Positions 18,590-27,653 are shown, counted from the stretch's first letter. The stretch is 64,000 nucleotides of DNA from Flavobacterium tructae (GCF_002217475.1 NZ_MUHH01000017.1:234950-298949); one strand, 5' to 3'. Numbers and translations are program-made. Notes: a model not told the origin generated them from the sequence alone.

Positions 18590-18738
18590 TTTTCTGATTT
18601 TTTGATGGTTTTTAGATTCTTCTCTAAGACTATTTTAGGAGTTCTTTGTTATTACATCAACTTGATTTGTTAATTGTTACCTTATGACATGAAATTTATT
18701 TCCAATTGTTTTTTAAATTAGCTACAAAATGATTCTTT

Positions 18739-19323
18739 ATGGTTAAGAATAAAATTCATCCCGATCAAATGTATATTGATGGTATTGCTGCAAATAACTC
18801 CGCAGTCATTCAAAGCATTTACAAAAAATTCGTTCCCAAGGTGGTCATGTTTGTCATGAACAATTCGGGAGATAAAGAACATGCTCAGGATGTGGTTCAG
18901 GAAGTCATGATTTTACTTTTTAATCAGGCCAAAGCGAAAACACTACAACTGACTTGTCCTTTTGACGCTTACTTTTTTTTATTGTGCAAAAGGAAATGGC
19001 TTAACGAACTTAAAAAAACATCCAATAAAGGGGTAACAATTAATGAGGATGCAGTATCTATGAATGAATCTGCACTGGAATTAATTGGTCAAACCGAAGA
19101 ATTTGATGAAAGACAGCAGCTCTTTGATGCCATGTTTCAAAAATTAGGAGACAAATGTCAGGAGTTGTTAAAACTAAGTTTCACCACCAAAACGATGGAA
19201 GAAGTTGCAGCGAAACTCAACGTGACTTATGGGTATGTTCGTAAGAAAAAATCGTTGTGCGTAGGGCAATTGACACAATGGATTCAGGAAGCCGGGAATT
19301 TTAAATCGTTAAAAAATAATTAG
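18739..19323 (+). CDS. ECF-type RNA polymerase sigma factor
   Basis: A 194-residue sigma-70 family protein with only regions 2 and 4. Region 2 is at about 15-85 (DKEHAQDVVQEVMILLFNQA holds the usual acidic core-binding helix). Region 4 is at about 130-185 (LGDKCQELLKLSFTTKTMEEVA then NVTYGYVRKKKSLC as the DNA-recognition helix). Two bases separate its stop from the next gene, a single-pass protein suited to be its anti-sigma partner. The targets are unknown; the divergent small gene and the CHAT/SprB cluster beyond are the obvious local candidates. Confidence 0.92.
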   Translation: MVKNKIHPDQMYIDGIAANNSAVIQSIYKKFVPKVVMFVMNNSGDKEHAQDVVQEVMILLFNQAKAKTLQLTCPFDAYFFLLCKRKWLNELKKTSNKGVTINEDAVSMNESALELIGQTEEFDERQQLFDAMFQKLGDKCQELLKLSFTTKTMEEVAAKLNVTYGYVRKKKSLCVGQLTQWIQEAGNFKSLKNN

Positions 19324-19325
19324 TC

Positions 19326-20051
19326 ATGAACGAAGAACGTTACATATTATTCGATCAATATCTTCAGGGAGAAATGACTGTTGAGGAAAAAAATAGTTTT
19401 GAGAAACAATTGTCTGAGGATCATGAACTGGCTTCAGCCTTTGAAACTTTCAAAGAAGTGCAGTTACAGCTCAAAAGTAAATTTGAACACGAAAGAGAGA
19501 GAGAAGCCTTTACGGCAAATCTGACGGAGATTTCAGAGAAACATTTTAATGCCAACAAGCCTAAAGTGGTCCAAATGCGACCTTGGTATTTCGCAGCAGC
19601 GGCATCGATTGTTATTTTATTCGGACTGTTCTTTTTTGATTACAATCAGAATCCTGATTTTGAAGATTTTAATCATCCCGAAACCGCTTCTTTTGTCGAA
19701 CGTGGGGATGCGGATGAAACTTTAAAGCAAGCAGAAAAAGCATTCAACGAAAAGAATTATGAACTGGCAATTCCGTTTTTTGAGGAAATTTTAAAAGAGA
19801 ATAAAACACCTGAAATACAATATTTTTACGGGGTTTCTTTACTGGAAGAAAGTGATTATAAAGAAGCAGAAGCAGTTTTTAATGAACTAAAATCAGGTAC
19901 TTCAGCTTACAAAGAAAAAGCCAAATGGAGTCTGGCATTGTCCAAATTAAAACAGAAAGATTACAATGCCTGCAGAGAAATTCTGCAGACCATTTCTCAG
20001 GATTATGAAAACTATGACGATGTTCAGGAGTTGCTGGACGAGTTAGATTGA
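19326..20051 (+). CDS. Single-pass membrane protein with TPRs, candidate anti-sigma factor
   Basis: 241 residues. The first about 85 residues are cytoplasmic and resemble the short helical anti-sigma-type start found after ECF genes (LFDQYLQGEMTVEEKNSFEKQ). One transmembrane helix follows (PWYFAAAASIVILFGLFFFDY, about 90-110). The periplasmic part (about 125-241) has three TPR-like units (LKQAEKAFNEKNYELAIPFF, YFYGVSLLEESDYKEAEAVF and SLALSKLKQKDYNACREIL). Two bases separate it from the sigma gene, so the pair is co-transcribed. A periplasmic TPR could bind a partner such as the TPR-CHAT protein and pass a signal to the sigma factor; this is inference. Confidence 0.82.
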   Translation: MNEERYILFDQYLQGEMTVEEKNSFEKQLSEDHELASAFETFKEVQLQLKSKFEHEREREAFTANLTEISEKHFNANKPKVVQMRPWYFAAAASIVILFGLFFFDYNQNPDFEDFNHPETASFVERGDADETLKQAEKAFNEKNYELAIPFFEEILKENKTPEIQYFYGVSLLEESDYKEAEAVFNELKSGTSAYKEKAKWSLALSKLKQKDYNACREILQTISQDYENYDDVQELLDELD

Positions 20052-20086
20052 TTGTTTATTTAAAAGGGTAAAATTATTATACTTTC

Positions 20087-20121
20087 AAACCCGACAGGTT
20101 TTTAAAACCTGTCGGGTTTGT
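20087..20121. terminator. CCCGACAGGTTTT hairpin after the sigma operon
   Basis: AAACCCGACAGGTTTT pairs perfectly with AAAACCTGTCGGGTTT and has T-rich flanks. It is one of three copies of this hairpin family in the window (also 21.9 kb and 54.8 kb), so it is both a repeat and a likely terminator. Confidence 0.8.
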
Positions 20122-20242
20122 TTATATAAAAAGGGTTTTTATGTAAAGCCGTAAACGAATCCGGATTTTTAGTCTTACATTCGGCTATTTTTTTTCAGAA
20201 AAATTTACCAAAAAACTATTTCAACCTAACCGGATTATTTAC

Positions 20243-21898
20243 ATGAACAAAATTACTTTAGTTTTTCTTATTGTATGCACTCAAACGATCTTTGGCTATG
20301 CCAAAATCACAGAAACCGAAAAGCTTGCTGCGACCTGCAAAGTTTGGGGATTCTTAAAATATTATCATCCTGCAGTGGCCAGTGGGAAAATAAACTGGGA
20401 TGAAAAACTTTTTGAAGTTTTGCCTAAAATTGAAAAAGCACAGACCAAAGAAGAATTTTCTGCCACAATCGAAAAATGGATTGAAAGTCTGGGAGAAGTA
20501 TCTGCGAATACACCGGCGGCTCCTGATTCAAAAACAGACTATTTTTATAAAAATTTAAATTTAGAATGGACGCAAAAAGGCAAACTGTTCACCAAAAGCC
20601 TTTCTCAAAAATTGAAATTTATTACAGAGAATAGATTTCAGGGTGTAAATCATTTTGTAAATCAAGAGGGTAAAAATGTTCGTTTGCAGTTTGTTAATGA
20701 ACCAGTCTATACTGACTTTAAATGGACAGATAAAAATTTACGTCTTTTGGCACTATTTCGTTTTTGGAATTACACAGAATACTTTTTTCCATATAAATAT
20801 GTAATGGATCAGAATTGGGATGAAGCGCTTACGGAAATTCTTCCTCATATTGAAGCTCCGGCTTCCGAAAAAGAATTTTTACTGGCAATGCGTGAAATAT
20901 CGATAAAACTTAATGACACCCATGCCGGGACTATTAGTCCGGATATGGTTAAATATTTGGGTGGAGAGAAATATACTGCTTTTACTCCTAAATTTATAGA
21001 TGATAAAGCTGTAATTGTCGCTGTAGCAAATGATTCTTTAGCCAAAATAGACGACTTAAGAATTGGCGATATTATAACGAAAGTTGATGGGAGGACAGTG
21101 GAACAACAATTAGCAGAGCTTTCAAAGTATACTCAGGGATCTAATAAAGCCGCAGCAACTCAAGTGGGAGGTTTTATTATGTTTACAGGAAATACAGATG
21201 ATTTAGAAATTGAATTCATTAGAGATAATACAGCATCAGTAAAGAAAATACATCGCTACCCAAACGAAAAAATTAAAAGATCGCCTCCCAAAAAAACTGC
21301 AAAATGGGAAATTCTGGCAGATAATATTGGCTATGTAAGAATGAGTAAAGTGTCAAAAGAGGAAGTTGCAACGATGATGGAGGAATTAAAGAGGACACAA
21401 GCGATTATTTTTGAAGCCAGAAGCAGACCAGCCTATACCGATTTTTTAGTCAGCGAATATCTAAATCCGGAACGAAGACCCATTTTGACATTGCTTCAAC
21501 AGGACTTAAGTTATCCTGGTCGTTATTATTTTAGGAATGATATGGAAGAATGTGGTAAAAGTAATCCGGATTATTATAAAGGTAAAGTAATTGTTTTGGT
21601 AGGTTCAGGAACTCATAGTTTTGGAGAGCAAACCGTAATGAGCCTGCAGACAGCACCAAATGTTACAATAGTAGGTACTCAGACATCGGGCTCCGATGGA
21701 CCAAATTATGAATTTAATATTATCAACGGATTTGATTCTTCTTTTACTTCAATGGGGGTTTTTTATCCAAATAAAAAAGAAACACAGCGTATTGGGATTG
21801 TTCCGGATATTAAAGTGATCCCAACTATTTTGGGCGCTCAAAAAGGTAAAGACGAAGTTCTGGATCGCGCTTTACTGTTTGTTAAAACAGGGAAATAA
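20243..21898 (+). CDS. S41 family peptidase with PDZ domain
   Basis: A 551-residue exported protease of the tail-specific/CtpA family. The signal peptide is MNKITLVFLIVCTQTIFGYA. An N-terminal helical region with KVWGFLKYYHP and, later, LLALFRFWNYTEYFFPYKY is typical of Bacteroidota S41 proteins. A PDZ-like segment lies at about 240-330 (VAVANDSLAKIDDLRIGDII). The peptidase domain covers about 355-540 (ILADNIGYVRMS and KVIVLVGSGTHSFGEQTVM, where the serine in THSFGEQ is at the expected nucleophile position). It stands alone between two copies of the CCCGACAGG hairpin. The role is probably periplasmic protein turnover. Confidence 0.9.
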   Translation: MNKITLVFLIVCTQTIFGYAKITETEKLAATCKVWGFLKYYHPAVASGKINWDEKLFEVLPKIEKAQTKEEFSATIEKWIESLGEVSANTPAAPDSKTDYFYKNLNLEWTQKGKLFTKSLSQKLKFITENRFQGVNHFVNQEGKNVRLQFVNEPVYTDFKWTDKNLRLLALFRFWNYTEYFFPYKYVMDQNWDEALTEILPHIEAPASEKEFLLAMREISIKLNDTHAGTISPDMVKYLGGEKYTAFTPKFIDDKAVIVAVANDSLAKIDDLRIGDIITKVDGRTVEQQLAELSKYTQGSNKAAATQVGGFIMFTGNTDDLEIEFIRDNTASVKKIHRYPNEKIKRSPPKKTAKWEILADNIGYVRMSKVSKEEVATMMEELKRTQAIIFEARSRPAYTDFLVSEYLNPERRPILTLLQQDLSYPGRYYFRNDMEECGKSNPDYYKGKVIVLVGSGTHSFGEQTVMSLQTAPNVTIVGTQTSGSDGPNYEFNIINGFDSSFTSMGVFYPNKKETQRIGIVPDIKVIPTILGAQKGKDEVLDRALLFVKTGK

Positions 21899-21919
21899 CT
21901 AACTATTTTATAATTATTC

Positions 21920-21955
21920 AAACCCGACAGGTTTTTAAAAACCTGTCGGGTTTAC
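21920..21955. terminator. CCCGACAGGTTTTT hairpin after the S41 peptidase gene
   Basis: A perfect stem of AAACCCGACAGGTTTTT with AAAAACCTGTCGGGTTT, nearly identical to the copy at 20087. The two copies flank the peptidase gene on both sides. Confidence 0.8.
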
Positions 21956-22093
21956 TTTTAGAAAAAATCCGTTTTTATCTGCGTTTTTACGAAGTGAATC
22001 CGTAAAAGTCCGCGTGCTATTTTTCCTCATTTCATTCAAATTGGGAAAGTTTTTAATATTATCGTAATTTTGGGCCATTAAAAATTATAACAA

Positions 22094-22873
22094 TTGAATT
22101 TGAAGCCCATAATTACCGATACACATACACATTTATATTCTGAAGAATTTGATCAGGACCGCGACGAGATGATGCAAAGAGCGATAAATGCCGGAGTAAC
22201 CCGTTTTTTTATTCCTGCAATTGATGCCGCTGCCACACAGTCGATGTACGATCTGGAGCAAAATTATCCGGATTATGTATACTTGATGATGGGGTTGCAT
22301 CCTACCTATGTGAAAGACAATTACGAAGAAGAGTTAAAGCATGTAGAAACGGAGCTGGCCAAACGAAAGTTTTACGCTGTGGGGGAAATTGGAATCGATT
22401 TGTATTGGGATAAAACGCATTTAAAAGAGCAGCAAATTGCTTTTAAAAGACAAATTCAACTGGCAAAACAATACAAATTGCCTATTGTAATTCATTGTCG
22501 TGAGGCTTTTGACGAAATCTTTGAAGTACTGGAAGAGGAAAAATCAGCGGATTTATTTGGAATTTTCCATTGCTTTTCAGGAACATACGAGCAGGCACTT
22601 CAGGCGCTGTCTTACAATATGAAGCTGGGAATTGGTGGAGTAGTAACTTTCAAGAACGGAAAAATCGATCAGTTTCTAAATCAGATCGATTTGAAACATA
22701 TCGTTCTGGAAACCGATTCTCCTTATTTAGCACCAATTCCGTATCGCGGAAAGCGAAATGAAAGCAGTTATCTGGTAAATGTTATTACCAAATTAACGGA
22801 TATATACGACGTCTCAGAGGAAGAAATTGCAGAACGAACCACTCAGAATTCTAAAGACGTTTTTGGGATTTAA
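22094..22873 (+). CDS. TatD family metal-dependent hydrolase
   Basis: A 259-residue TIM-barrel hydrolase of the TatD DNase group. Metal ligands are visible in order: ITDTHTHLYS (HxH), GEIGIDLYWD (Glu), PIVIHCREAFDE (His), GIFHCFSGTYEQA (His) and VLETDSPYLAP (Asp). The start is TTG at 22094: an in-frame stop lies six bases upstream, and the next ATG would remove the HxH metal site. It precedes an acyltransferase and an asparaginase gene in the same direction. TatD proteins are 3'-5' exonucleases or quality-control hydrolases; the in vivo substrate here is unknown. Confidence 0.93.
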   Translation: MNLKPIITDTHTHLYSEEFDQDRDEMMQRAINAGVTRFFIPAIDAAATQSMYDLEQNYPDYVYLMMGLHPTYVKDNYEEELKHVETELAKRKFYAVGEIGIDLYWDKTHLKEQQIAFKRQIQLAKQYKLPIVIHCREAFDEIFEVLEEEKSADLFGIFHCFSGTYEQALQALSYNMKLGIGGVVTFKNGKIDQFLNQIDLKHIVLETDSPYLAPIPYRGKRNESSYLVNVITKLTDIYDVSEEEIAERTTQNSKDVFGI

Positions 22874-22937
22874 CCCGTACCTTACAATAGTTTAATTTTT
22901 TTTTTGTTCTTTTGCCCACTTAATACCAATATAAATA

Positions 22938-24074
22938 ATGCAGAGATTTGATGCCATTCGACCGTTTTATGATTCTGAAATAAATGAAGCACTTCATGAT
23001 GTGGTCAATCATCCGATGATGAAAACCATGATGAACTTTACTTTTCCGGAAGTAGCAGATGAGGTTTGGAAAGAGCAGCTAAAAAAGACACATTCTATTC
23101 GTGATTTTCAATGCAATTTTATTTATAACACCATACAAAAAGTTTTAGAGAAAAGTTCTGAAGGTCTTACTACTTCAGGATTTGAAAAACTGGAAAAAAA
23201 CACCTCTTATTTATTTATCTCTAATCACAGAGATATATTATTAGATACCACTTTATTGAACGTTTGTCTTTTTGAGCACGGATTAGTGATGACGGCATCT
23301 GCCATTGGAGACAATCTGGTAAAAAAAGCATTCCTGAGTACTTTGGCAAAATTAAATCGAAACTTTTTGGTTCTAAGAGGTTTATCGCCAAGAGAAATGC
23401 TGCAGAGTTCTAAATTATTATCAGAATATATAGGGCAATTATTGCTTCGTGAGAATCGTTCGGTTTGGATTGCACAGAGAGAAGGCCGTACCAAAGACGG
23501 AAACGATGAAACCAATCCGGGAGTTTTAAAAATGATCGGAATGGGATCTGATGAGCCTAATCTAATGGATTATTTTAAGAAATTAAAAATTGTTCCCGTG
23601 TCCATTTCATACGAATACGATCCAACAGATGTTCTGAAGATGCCACAGTTAATGGCAGAAGCCAATAATGAGGTTTATGTTAAAGACAAAAACGAAGATT
23701 TCATGAATATCCTGAGTGGTATCATGGGAACTAAAAAAAGAATACATATTTCGGTTGGAGATGTTTTAGATACAGAAATCGATCAGATTGTAGCTGAAAA
23801 TGACAATGTCAACAAACAAGTACAGGCCTTGGCCCAGATTATTGACGATTCGGTTTTGAAAAATTATCAATTATGGCCAACTAATTTTATTGCTTACGAT
23901 ATTTTAAACGAGACCAATAAGTTTGCGCACTTGTACAAAGAAAGCGAAAAATCGTTGTTCGAGCGTCGTTTAGAAATGCGTATCGGAAGTGATAACCCAG
24001 TAACAAGACAAGGATTTTTGGCCATGTACGCTAATCCGGTTGTTAATAAATTAAAATATCAGGATGTCATCTAA
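22938..24074 (+). CDS. Phospholipid/glycerol acyltransferase family protein
   Basis: A 378-residue cytoplasmic or peripheral membrane enzyme with PlsC-type motifs: the catalytic SNHRDILLDTTLL (His and Asp of HxxxxD, about residues 95-102), FLVLRGLSPREML, and the phosphate-binding IAQREGRTKDGNDETNPG. It likely transfers an acyl chain to a glycerophosphate-type acceptor. The length exceeds the usual PlsC (about 240) because of a C-terminal extension. Its 3' end overlaps the asparaginase start by 11 bases, so the two are translationally coupled. The exact acceptor is unknown. Confidence 0.88.
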   Translation: MQRFDAIRPFYDSEINEALHDVVNHPMMKTMMNFTFPEVADEVWKEQLKKTHSIRDFQCNFIYNTIQKVLEKSSEGLTTSGFEKLEKNTSYLFISNHRDILLDTTLLNVCLFEHGLVMTASAIGDNLVKKAFLSTLAKLNRNFLVLRGLSPREMLQSSKLLSEYIGQLLLRENRSVWIAQREGRTKDGNDETNPGVLKMIGMGSDEPNLMDYFKKLKIVPVSISYEYDPTDVLKMPQLMAEANNEVYVKDKNEDFMNILSGIMGTKKRIHISVGDVLDTEIDQIVAENDNVNKQVQALAQIIDDSVLKNYQLWPTNFIAYDILNETNKFAHLYKESEKSLFERRLEMRIGSDNPVTRQGFLAMYANPVVNKLKYQDVI

Positions 24075-25095
24075 ACCAAAAATACTACTAATCTATACCG
24101 GTGGAACTATCGGTATGAGTAAAGATTTTGAGACAGGCGCGCTCAAAGCGTTCAACTTTGGTAAATTATTACAAAAGATACCTGAAATCAAGCAATTAGA
24201 CTGCGATATTGAAACGGTTTCGTTTGAAGAGCCGATTGATTCCTCAAATATGAATCCTCAAGAGTGGACGAAAATTGCCGCTATTATTGAAGAAAATTAT
24301 ATTGCTTACGACGGGTTTGTGGTACTTCATGGTTCAGATACCATGTCATATTCTGCTTCGGCATTGAGTTTTATGTTGGAGAATTTGGCAAAACCGGTAG
24401 TATTTACAGGTTCCCAGCTTCCGATAGGAGACTTGCGTACCGATGCTAAAGAAAACCTGATTACAGCTATTCAGATTGCTTCACTTCAGGAAAACGGAAA
24501 ACCGGTAATCACTGAGGTTTGTTTGTATTTTGAATATAAACTGTACCGCGGTAACCGAACTTCAAAAGTAAATGCAGAACATTTCAGAGCATTTACAGCA
24601 CCAAACTATCCGGAATTAGTAGAGTCAGGAGTTCATTTAAAGTTGAACACGCATTTATTTCTTCCTGTAAAGACAGACGCAAAACTAATCGTTCATAAAG
24701 AAATGGACAATCATGTTGCAATCATCAAAATGTTCCCTGGAATGAGTGAAGTGGTTTTAGCTTCAATTCTGGCGATTAAAGATCTAAAGGGAATCGTTTT
24801 GGAAACCTACGGTTCGGGTAATGCACCAACAGAAGACTGGTTTTTGGATTTGATTGAGAAAGCAATTCAGTCCGGATTACACATTGTTAACGTGACCCAA
24901 TGTTCAGGTGGAAGCGTCAATATGGGGCAATACGAAACCAGTACTGCTTTAAAATCGCTTGGAGTTATCTCCGGAAAGGACATTACTACGGAAGCAGCCA
25001 TTACAAAATTAATGTACCTGCTGGGGCAAAATATTCCTCAAACTGAATTTAAGGCAATTTTCGAAACAGCTTTACGCGGGGAGATTTCGCTATAA
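24064..25095 (+). CDS. ansA: Type I L-asparaginase
   Basis: 343 residues that convert asparagine to aspartate and ammonia in the cytoplasm (no signal peptide, as in type I). The threonine motif ILLIYTGGTIGMSKD lies at about 8-22 and the second motif VVLHGSDTMSYSASAL at about 86-101, giving both catalytic threonines, the serine-aspartate pair and the lysine in TDAKENLITA. The C-terminal domain has VNVTQCSGGSVNMGQY, common in the type I enzymes. It begins 11 bases before the acyltransferase stop. An inverted repeat follows as terminator. Confidence 0.94.
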   Translation: MSSKPKILLIYTGGTIGMSKDFETGALKAFNFGKLLQKIPEIKQLDCDIETVSFEEPIDSSNMNPQEWTKIAAIIEENYIAYDGFVVLHGSDTMSYSASALSFMLENLAKPVVFTGSQLPIGDLRTDAKENLITAIQIASLQENGKPVITEVCLYFEYKLYRGNRTSKVNAEHFRAFTAPNYPELVESGVHLKLNTHLFLPVKTDAKLIVHKEMDNHVAIIKMFPGMSEVVLASILAIKDLKGIVLETYGSGNAPTEDWFLDLIEKAIQSGLHIVNVTQCSGGSVNMGQYETSTALKSLGVISGKDITTEAAITKLMYLLGQNIPQTEFKAIFETALRGEISL

Positions 25096-25099
25096 AATA

Positions 25100-25155
25100 A
25101 AATTCCAAATTCCAATCGTTTGCTGATTATATCTTCATTTTGGAATTTGGAATTT
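25100..25155. repeat. AATTCCAAATTCCA inverted repeat between convergent genes
   Basis: The left arm at 25100-25114 (AAATTCCAAATTCCA) and the right arm at 25141-25155 (TGGAATTTGGAATTT) are perfect complements, separated by about 26 bases. It lies between the convergent ansA and MFS genes, where it can work as a bidirectional terminator. It belongs to the same repeat family as pieces at 4.34 and 49.0 kb. Confidence 0.8.
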
Positions 25156-25171
25156 CTAAATTTGGAGTTTA

Positions 25172-26404
25172 TCAATTTTTGTAACGAACCTCACAAGTTC
25201 CAAACTCTTCTTCAGAACTCTGTTTTTTGTAATACACATAAACTATTACAGAAAGAATGCAAATAATACCCTGAATTGCCACAGTTTCTCGGGTTCCGAT
25301 AATGTGCGAAACATATCCGATAATCAAACTTCCCACAGGAATCATTCCCTGATATGCCATCAGATAGTAACTAATGCTTCTCGAACGCAGGTGCACAGGG
25401 CTTTGTGTCTGAACGTAAATGTTTATAGACGAGGTTTGTGCCATCATTCCCAGACCGCTCAGAGCCATGCAAATAAGTGCCACAGTCAGACTATTGGAAT
25501 AGGCCAGTACGATAATGCTAAAACCTAATAATAAGCTCGCAGCGATCATTATTTTGCCCATATTGTCTGCTTTTTTAAGATTAGCCAGATAAATAGCAGA
25601 CAGTATCGAACCAATTCCTGCAGCACTTTCAAACCAACTGAAAGTCTGTGCATTTCCGCTAAAAATATCCTTGGCAAAAACAGGCATTAAAGTATTAAAC
25701 GAAATCACAAACAGGCTGCTGCACATTAACATCAGAAGCATTTTGGCCATTTCACTTTCTTTTTTAATATAATCCAGACCTTCAAGAAAGTCATCAACCA
25801 TTTTCATTTTTTCAGTGGCTTTAATATGCGGTGTGATTTTCATCATCAATAAAGAAATCAGAACCGGAATGTAGCTTAAGAAGTTTCCAATAAAACAAAT
25901 GTCCTCACCATAATTGTGCAGAATAATTCCGGCTAAGGCAGGTCCGGCAATTCGGGCGAAATTATTCAGCGTAGAGTTTAAGGCCACTGCATTGGGTAAG
26001 TCTTCTTTATTGTCAACAATATCAATCATCATCGTTTGTCGGCAAGTCATGTCAAAAGAATTGATGATTCCCTGAATTAAACTTAAGGCCAGAATAAAGT
26101 TGATGTTGTATATTTTCAGATAAATTAACAGTGCCAAAGCTCCGGCCTGAAGCATCGCCAAAGATTGCAATAGAATCATAGTGCGGTGTCTGTCGTAACG
26201 GCCAATAATACTTCCGGCCAAGGGAGCCAGAAACAAGGACGGGATCATGCTTAAAAATGTCGCTAATCCCAGTAAGAAAACCGAACCCGTAACGCTGTAA
26301 ATCATCCAGCTTACAGCTGTTTTTTGAAGCCAGGTTCCAATTACAGAAACAGATTGTCCGTAAAAGAACAACTTGAAATTTTTTGATTTTAACGCTTTAA
26401 ACAT
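25172..26404 (-). CDS. MFS transporter
   Basis: A 410-residue protein with about 12 predicted helices, from the drug/siderophore-exporter group of the major facilitator superfamily (motifs WLQKTAVSWMIYSVTGS and the loop 2-3 element GSIIGRYDRHRTMIL; another typical piece is LALSLIQGIINSFDM). It is an exporter by resemblance; the substrate is unknown. It is divergent from a LysR-type regulator with a palindromic element in the gap, so the regulator probably controls it. Confidence 0.9.
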   Translation of the reverse strand: MFKALKSKNFKLFFYGQSVSVIGTWLQKTAVSWMIYSVTGSVFLLGLATFLSMIPSLFLAPLAGSIIGRYDRHRTMILLQSLAMLQAGALALLIYLKIYNINFILALSLIQGIINSFDMTCRQTMMIDIVDNKEDLPNAVALNSTLNNFARIAGPALAGIILHNYGEDICFIGNFLSYIPVLISLLMMKITPHIKATEKMKMVDDFLEGLDYIKKESEMAKMLLMLMCSSLFVISFNTLMPVFAKDIFSGNAQTFSWFESAAGIGSILSAIYLANLKKADNMGKIMIAASLLLGFSIIVLAYSNSLTVALICMALSGLGMMAQTSSINIYVQTQSPVHLRSRSISYYLMAYQGMIPVGSLIIGYVSHIIGTRETVAIQGIICILSVIVYVYYKKQSSEEEFGTCEVRYKN

Positions 26405-26466
26405 GATGCCTGATATTTTTTTACAAAGTTCGGAATTATGATTTCATTAGAAAAATTAATAATTTT

Positions 26467-26491
26467 ACTTATAATAAGTATTTAAACTTAT
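26467..26491. promoter_or_regulatory. Overlapping inverted repeats, candidate LysR operator
   Basis: Three half-sites in a row: ACTTAT (26467-26472), ATAAGT (26474-26479) and ACTTAT (26486-26491). They give one palindrome with 1-base spacing and a second, ATAAGT-N6-ACTTAT, with 6-base spacing that fits the T-N11-A style of LysR sites. It ends four bases before the regulator's start codon, so binding would also repress the regulator itself. Confidence 0.65.
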
Positions 26492-26495
26492 CAAT

Positions 26496-27365
26496 ATGGA
26501 AATTTATCAATTGGAATATTTTATAAAAACCGCTGAGGTACTTCATTTTACCAAAGCGGCCGAGTTGTGTTTTGTAACACAATCGGGCTTATCACAGCAA
26601 ATAAAAAAACTCGAAGAAGAACTCGAGATGCCTTTATTTAAACGGATCGGAAAAAAAGTACAGCTTACCGAAGCCGGTGCTGTTTTCCTGATTCACGCCA
26701 AAAAAGTTATCGAAAATGTAGAAAACGGAAAACAGGCTATTGAAGATTTAAACGAAATGATTGGCGGTGAACTGCGAATTGGCGTAACCTATATCTTCGG
26801 ACTTTTAATTTTGCCGGTTATCAATACGTTCGCCAAACAGTATCCTAACCTGAAAATTGTCGTCGAATACGGCACGACAGAAGCTTTAGAACAAAAATTA
26901 TTGACGAACGAATTGGATTTGGTTTTGGTGATTTCGTCACATGAAATCAATATTCCCGTTGAGAAAGTTCCTTTGTTTACTTCGCAAATGGTATTGGTGG
27001 TTTCAAAAACACATTCTTTGGCAGCTTTAGATAAAATCGCTTTCAAGAAAATAGAGGAAATTCCGCTTGTTTTGCCCGGAAAAGGTTCAAACTCCAGAGA
27101 ATTTGTGGAAGATTTATTTGCCAAAAACAAAATGAGACCCAAGATTTCCATCGAACTGAACTCCATTCACGCCCTGCTGCAAATGGTGCAGGACAGTGAC
27201 TGGGCCACCATAGTGGCAGAGAAAGCCCTAAAAGGCTGGGACGAGCTGAAAGCGATTCAGATTACGGGAGTTCCCACAAAAAGAGAATCGTTTATGCTGA
27301 CTCTTGGAGGCTATCAAAAAAAGGCCGTAAAACTGTTTATGGAAGAATTTAGAAAAAGTATGTAA
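26496..27365 (+). CDS. LysR family transcriptional regulator
   Basis: 289 residues. The N-terminal winged helix is textbook: MEIYQLEYFIKTAEVLHFTK then AAELCFVTQSGLSQQIKKLE, with the recognition helix in SGLSQQIKKLE. The effector-binding domain (about 90-289) begins GGELRIGVTYIFGLLILPVI. It is divergent from the MFS exporter and adjacent to the palindromic element, the classical arrangement of a LysR regulator and its target. The ligand is unknown. Confidence 0.94.
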   Translation: MEIYQLEYFIKTAEVLHFTKAAELCFVTQSGLSQQIKKLEEELEMPLFKRIGKKVQLTEAGAVFLIHAKKVIENVENGKQAIEDLNEMIGGELRIGVTYIFGLLILPVINTFAKQYPNLKIVVEYGTTEALEQKLLTNELDLVLVISSHEINIPVEKVPLFTSQMVLVVSKTHSLAALDKIAFKKIEEIPLVLPGKGSNSREFVEDLFAKNKMRPKISIELNSIHALLQMVQDSDWATIVAEKALKGWDELKAIQITGVPTKRESFMLTLGGYQKKAVKLFMEEFRKSM

Positions 27366-27425
27366 ACTAATATCCGATTTTGTTTTTCTAAGTCATTTTT
27401 TTTTATGTTATTTGCAGACCAATTT

Positions 27426-27512
27426 AGAAAGGTGTCCGAGTGGTTGAAGGAGCTAGCCTGGAAAGCTAGTATATGGGTAACTGTATCGAGGGTTCGAATC
27501 CCTTCCTTTCTG
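27426..27512 (+). tRNA. tRNA-Ser (anticodon GGA)
   Basis: The acceptor stem AGAAAGG pairs with CCTTTCT and is followed by a G discriminator. Anticodon stem GCTAGCC-TGGAAA-GCTAG carries GGA in the loop, and a long variable arm of the class II type follows, with the T-arm GAGGGTTCGAATCCCTT. CCA is not encoded. The length of 87 bases fits serine. Confidence 0.96.
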
Positions 27513-27520
27513 CAAAATTA

Positions 27521-27563
27521 AGAAAGCCGCAATTTCATATAAAAATGAAGTTGCGGCTTTCTC
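27521..27563 (+). terminator. Hairpin downstream of tRNA-Ser
   Basis: AGAAAGCCGCAATTTCAT pairs with ATGAAGTTGCGGCTTTCT with one wobble/mismatch. It begins nine bases after the tRNA end. The T-tract is weak (CTCCTT), so it may be a processing or termination structure. Confidence 0.75.
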
Positions 27564-27653
27564 CTTAGAAAGGATATATCGGAGTGTTTTTTAGATTATT
27601 TTATTAAAGAAATTATTATATATTTGGCCTTTTTTGTTCCCTAAAAAACTAGA

